A DNA stretch of 64,000 nucleotides, taken from NCBI GenBank assembly GCA_018806915.1, contig JAGKQI010000090.1:1240001-1304000 (forward strand). The letters run 5' to 3'. Positions 62,101 through 64,000 of the stretch are shown piece by piece. Under the pieces are notes generated by a model that made no database searches, had not been told where the DNA came from, and saw nothing but the letters and a program-made list of their open reading frames with translations. Origin of the DNA: Phytophthora colocasiae. Its lineage: Eukaryota > Oomycota > Peronosporomycetes > Peronosporales > Peronosporaceae. Position numbers and translations under genes: made by a program. The stretch's first letter is position 1; each line of letters begins with the position of its first letter.

Positions 62101-63719
62101 ACTCCAGCATCTAAGACGGCACGACCCCAAAAAGGTTGATCCCCGAAGAATGGCACGATAAACGTAGGTTTACCAGCCAACAGACCCGCTGCAGTTGTGC
62201 CAGCTCCTCCATGGTGCACCACTGCAGACACTCGTGGCATGAGCCAGTCGTGGGGGCAGCTCCCAAGGAAAAAGATGTTGTCGGGGATTGTCAGGTCCCC
62301 CGCCATATCACTCCAGCTCGACTGGATCAACACACGGACGTGTGCCTGTTCTGCAGCCTCGATGATCATCTTGGTAACACCCTTCGGGTCCTGGATAACC
62401 ATGGATCCGAAGCCCACGAAAATCGGCCCGGCGTCGTCACCAAGAAACGCTTCGAGCTCCGGTGATGGCGAGTAGGAAGAGCTGGGGCCTTTTAATGTAA
62501 CTGTTCCAATGACATCATAAATCTTGCCCCAGTCGTTCGGTTTCGGCACAAGACGAGGGCTCCACATGAATGCATGAGGAATTGCGAGGTCTAACAAAAT
62601 ATCGCGACCCCCGTCTCCCTTGCGAATCTTCCGCAACTGCAACTTGTCTCGGCGGAAAGCATTCACCATTCCTTCCGTTCCTTGCCACATCAATAGATCA
62701 ACCATTTTGTACGACATGTAGTTCACCTTCTTGGGTTTGCCAGTGTACGGCATATTGGACAACGGGTGGGGGAATGCCATGGTAGGGACCCATGGTTGTG
62801 GAAACATAATATGTAGTGGTACACCCAGGCGTTCAGCTACGTGGATATGGCCGTATGTAACTGGATTCGATATGATGGCTTGGGCTTGGAAAGGTTTGCC
62901 TGGAACACCGGGGCCACCTCCATCAGGATCTGCTTCAGACACTGCCGGCCATGTTGAATGCAGGATCTCCTCGATCATCTGCATATTGCGTGGTACGTCC
63001 TTCTGAATAGCTTCCAGGTTCAAAGGAATCAAGTGTCCTCCTGTCTTGACCATGTAAGCTGAAAGTTCCTTGGGATCTCCCGCCAGTGGGTAGAATTCCA
63101 CGCCGTGACCCATCACAAAGTCTCTGTAGACACCGTGCGTTGCCAGGCGGACTCGATGGCCGTCCTGGATGAGTCTCTTGGCGATGGCTACAAATGGCTG
63201 CACGTCACCATGAGTCCCGACGATCATAATGCAGATGGTCATGAGGGGTGCATCATAGTTCTCTCGGCTGCTCTGGCGTGTGGTGCGCAAAGATTCGTCC
63301 TCGCGGCGCTTAGCCTGTTCCTGTAGCACCGAAATGTCGTACTTCTCGTCATCGTCGTCGAAATCCATGTGGATGTGACCGTCACGGTCAAAGGCCGCTG
63401 CCGCCTGCACCACATCCGCGAAGGACGTGAACTTGCTTGCATCACTGGACTGCTGTCTTCTCTCCTCTACTAGCGTCTGCACAGCACGCTGGAACGTTTC
63501 CTTCCATCTCTATAGATACAATAAGATAAGTTCAATCAAGTGACCATCACTCATTTCCGCACTGGGGGAGGCAATTTTTACCTTGGGCTTTTGCTCTTGC
63601 TCTTCATCGGCTGCTGCTTGATGCAGAGACTTCTCCTCCTCTCCTCCATGGTCGGGCACGGCTGAGTGAACAGCCTCCTCCTTGGGTGTCTTGTCCTCCT
63701 CCAGCGTCGTCACCTCCAT
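59109..63719 (-). CDS. Sterol-glucosyltransferase-like protein, paralogue (two exons)
   Basis: Predicted 1512 residues. Exon 1 is 63719-63582, a Glu-rich 46-residue head from MEVTTLEEDK to EQEQKPK. The intron 63581-63510 is 72 bases (GTAAAA...CTATAG), and exon 2 is 63509-59109. The intron is required because exon 2 has an in-frame stop just upstream and no early ATG. The order matches the convergent neighbour: active-looking GT (MTICIMIVGTHGDVQPFVAI; VVHHGGAGTTAAGLLAGKPT; PFFGDQPFWGRAV), CDEC pair, VPS13/ATG2-like stretch (FKDVIVKPAQGYREEGAKGA, VKGLGGLMISPLVGTVVFAD), degenerate second GT (MNICMITTGSWEESVQQFVA; IHWGDLSITSTCLAAERP). Module 1 is much better conserved between the two paralogues than module 2, as expected if only module 1 is catalytic. 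Confidence 0.87.
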
Positions 63720-64000
63720 CTTTGCTTCTTGCGGTGAGTCCTGCGAGTCGGAATCTGAGCTTGTCCCGCACTTTTGGCCGACAATCCAGCAGTCTTCTGA
63801 CAAACTATAAATACTGGCCTGATTTTGCATATAATTTATTTGCACTTTTTCTTTGTAACGAATTGGTCGTAGTATATGATATCCTCTTATTACTGATATG
63901 GAATGGGTACATGTACAGCAATCGATATTGCAACTTTTGTTTGCGATTCGTAATCGGCACTGGAAACTCGAGTGCAAAAACATTCGCTGGACGATCTCAG
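63720..64000. promoter_or_regulatory. Upstream region of the minus-strand glucosyltransferase gene
   Basis: About 280 bases upstream of the ATG at 63719. The frame is open further up, with an alternative ATG near 63830, but composition changes to AT-rich there. CAGTATTTATAG on the minus strand is TATA-like. No convincing Inr/FPR match was found. No other gene is seen to the window end. Confidence 0.35.

Overview
The window looks like nuclear DNA of an oomycete, most likely Phytophthora or a close Peronosporales relative. The evidence is short 58-72 bp introns, oomycete-type initiator/FPR promoter motifs (upstream of phosphoglycerate kinase and a ciliary coiled-coil gene), a PX-tailed myosin, a flagellar gene, a dual-RNase-H Gypsy element and compact intron-poor genes 50-500 bp apart. 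No rRNA, tRNA, CRISPR array or bacterial operon structure was seen.

Left part (1-14,250): phosphoglycerate kinase (-), the only intact copy of a multi-membrane-span gene family (-), a small basic nuclear-type protein (+), a 1539-residue myosin with IQ motifs and a C-terminal PX domain (+), then a divergent pair made of an FtsJ-type rRNA 2'-O-methyltransferase (-) and a CCDC96/CCDC113-like ciliary protein (+). After these come three damaged copies of the membrane family.

Middle (14,250-37,760): a decayed J-domain-like gene (-) is split by a 21.9 kb Ty3/Gypsy element (15109-36999, minus orientation, 1.42 kb LTRs, AAAG target duplication). It has gag with three zinc knuckles, then protease, RT, a degenerate RNase H, a second RNase H, integrase and a chromodomain, plus a ~930-codon antisense ORF between pol and its 3' LTR. 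A second chromovirus (22164-30045, identical 412 bp LTRs, CCATA target duplication) sits inside its pol and also carries an antisense ORF. The outer element is unusually rich in GATC on both coding strands and in its LTRs.

Right part (37,760-64,000): two more broken membrane-family copies lie tail to tail. Then come a nucleotide-sugar transporter (-) divergent from a TB2/HVA22-like ER membrane protein (+), a PH-domain protein with clathrin-box-like motifs (+), a four-exon 2309-residue IQ-motif protein (+), and a convergent pair of ~1510-residue sterol-glucosyltransferase-like proteins. Each of those has an active-looking GT, a VPS13/ATG2-like lipid-binding stretch and a degenerate second GT.

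The genes do not form one pathway. The recurring themes are membrane and lipid traffic (PX myosin, PH protein, HVA22-like protein, sterol glucosyltransferases, sugar transporter) and a cluster of membrane-protein copies that are being lost, converted and invaded by retroelements.
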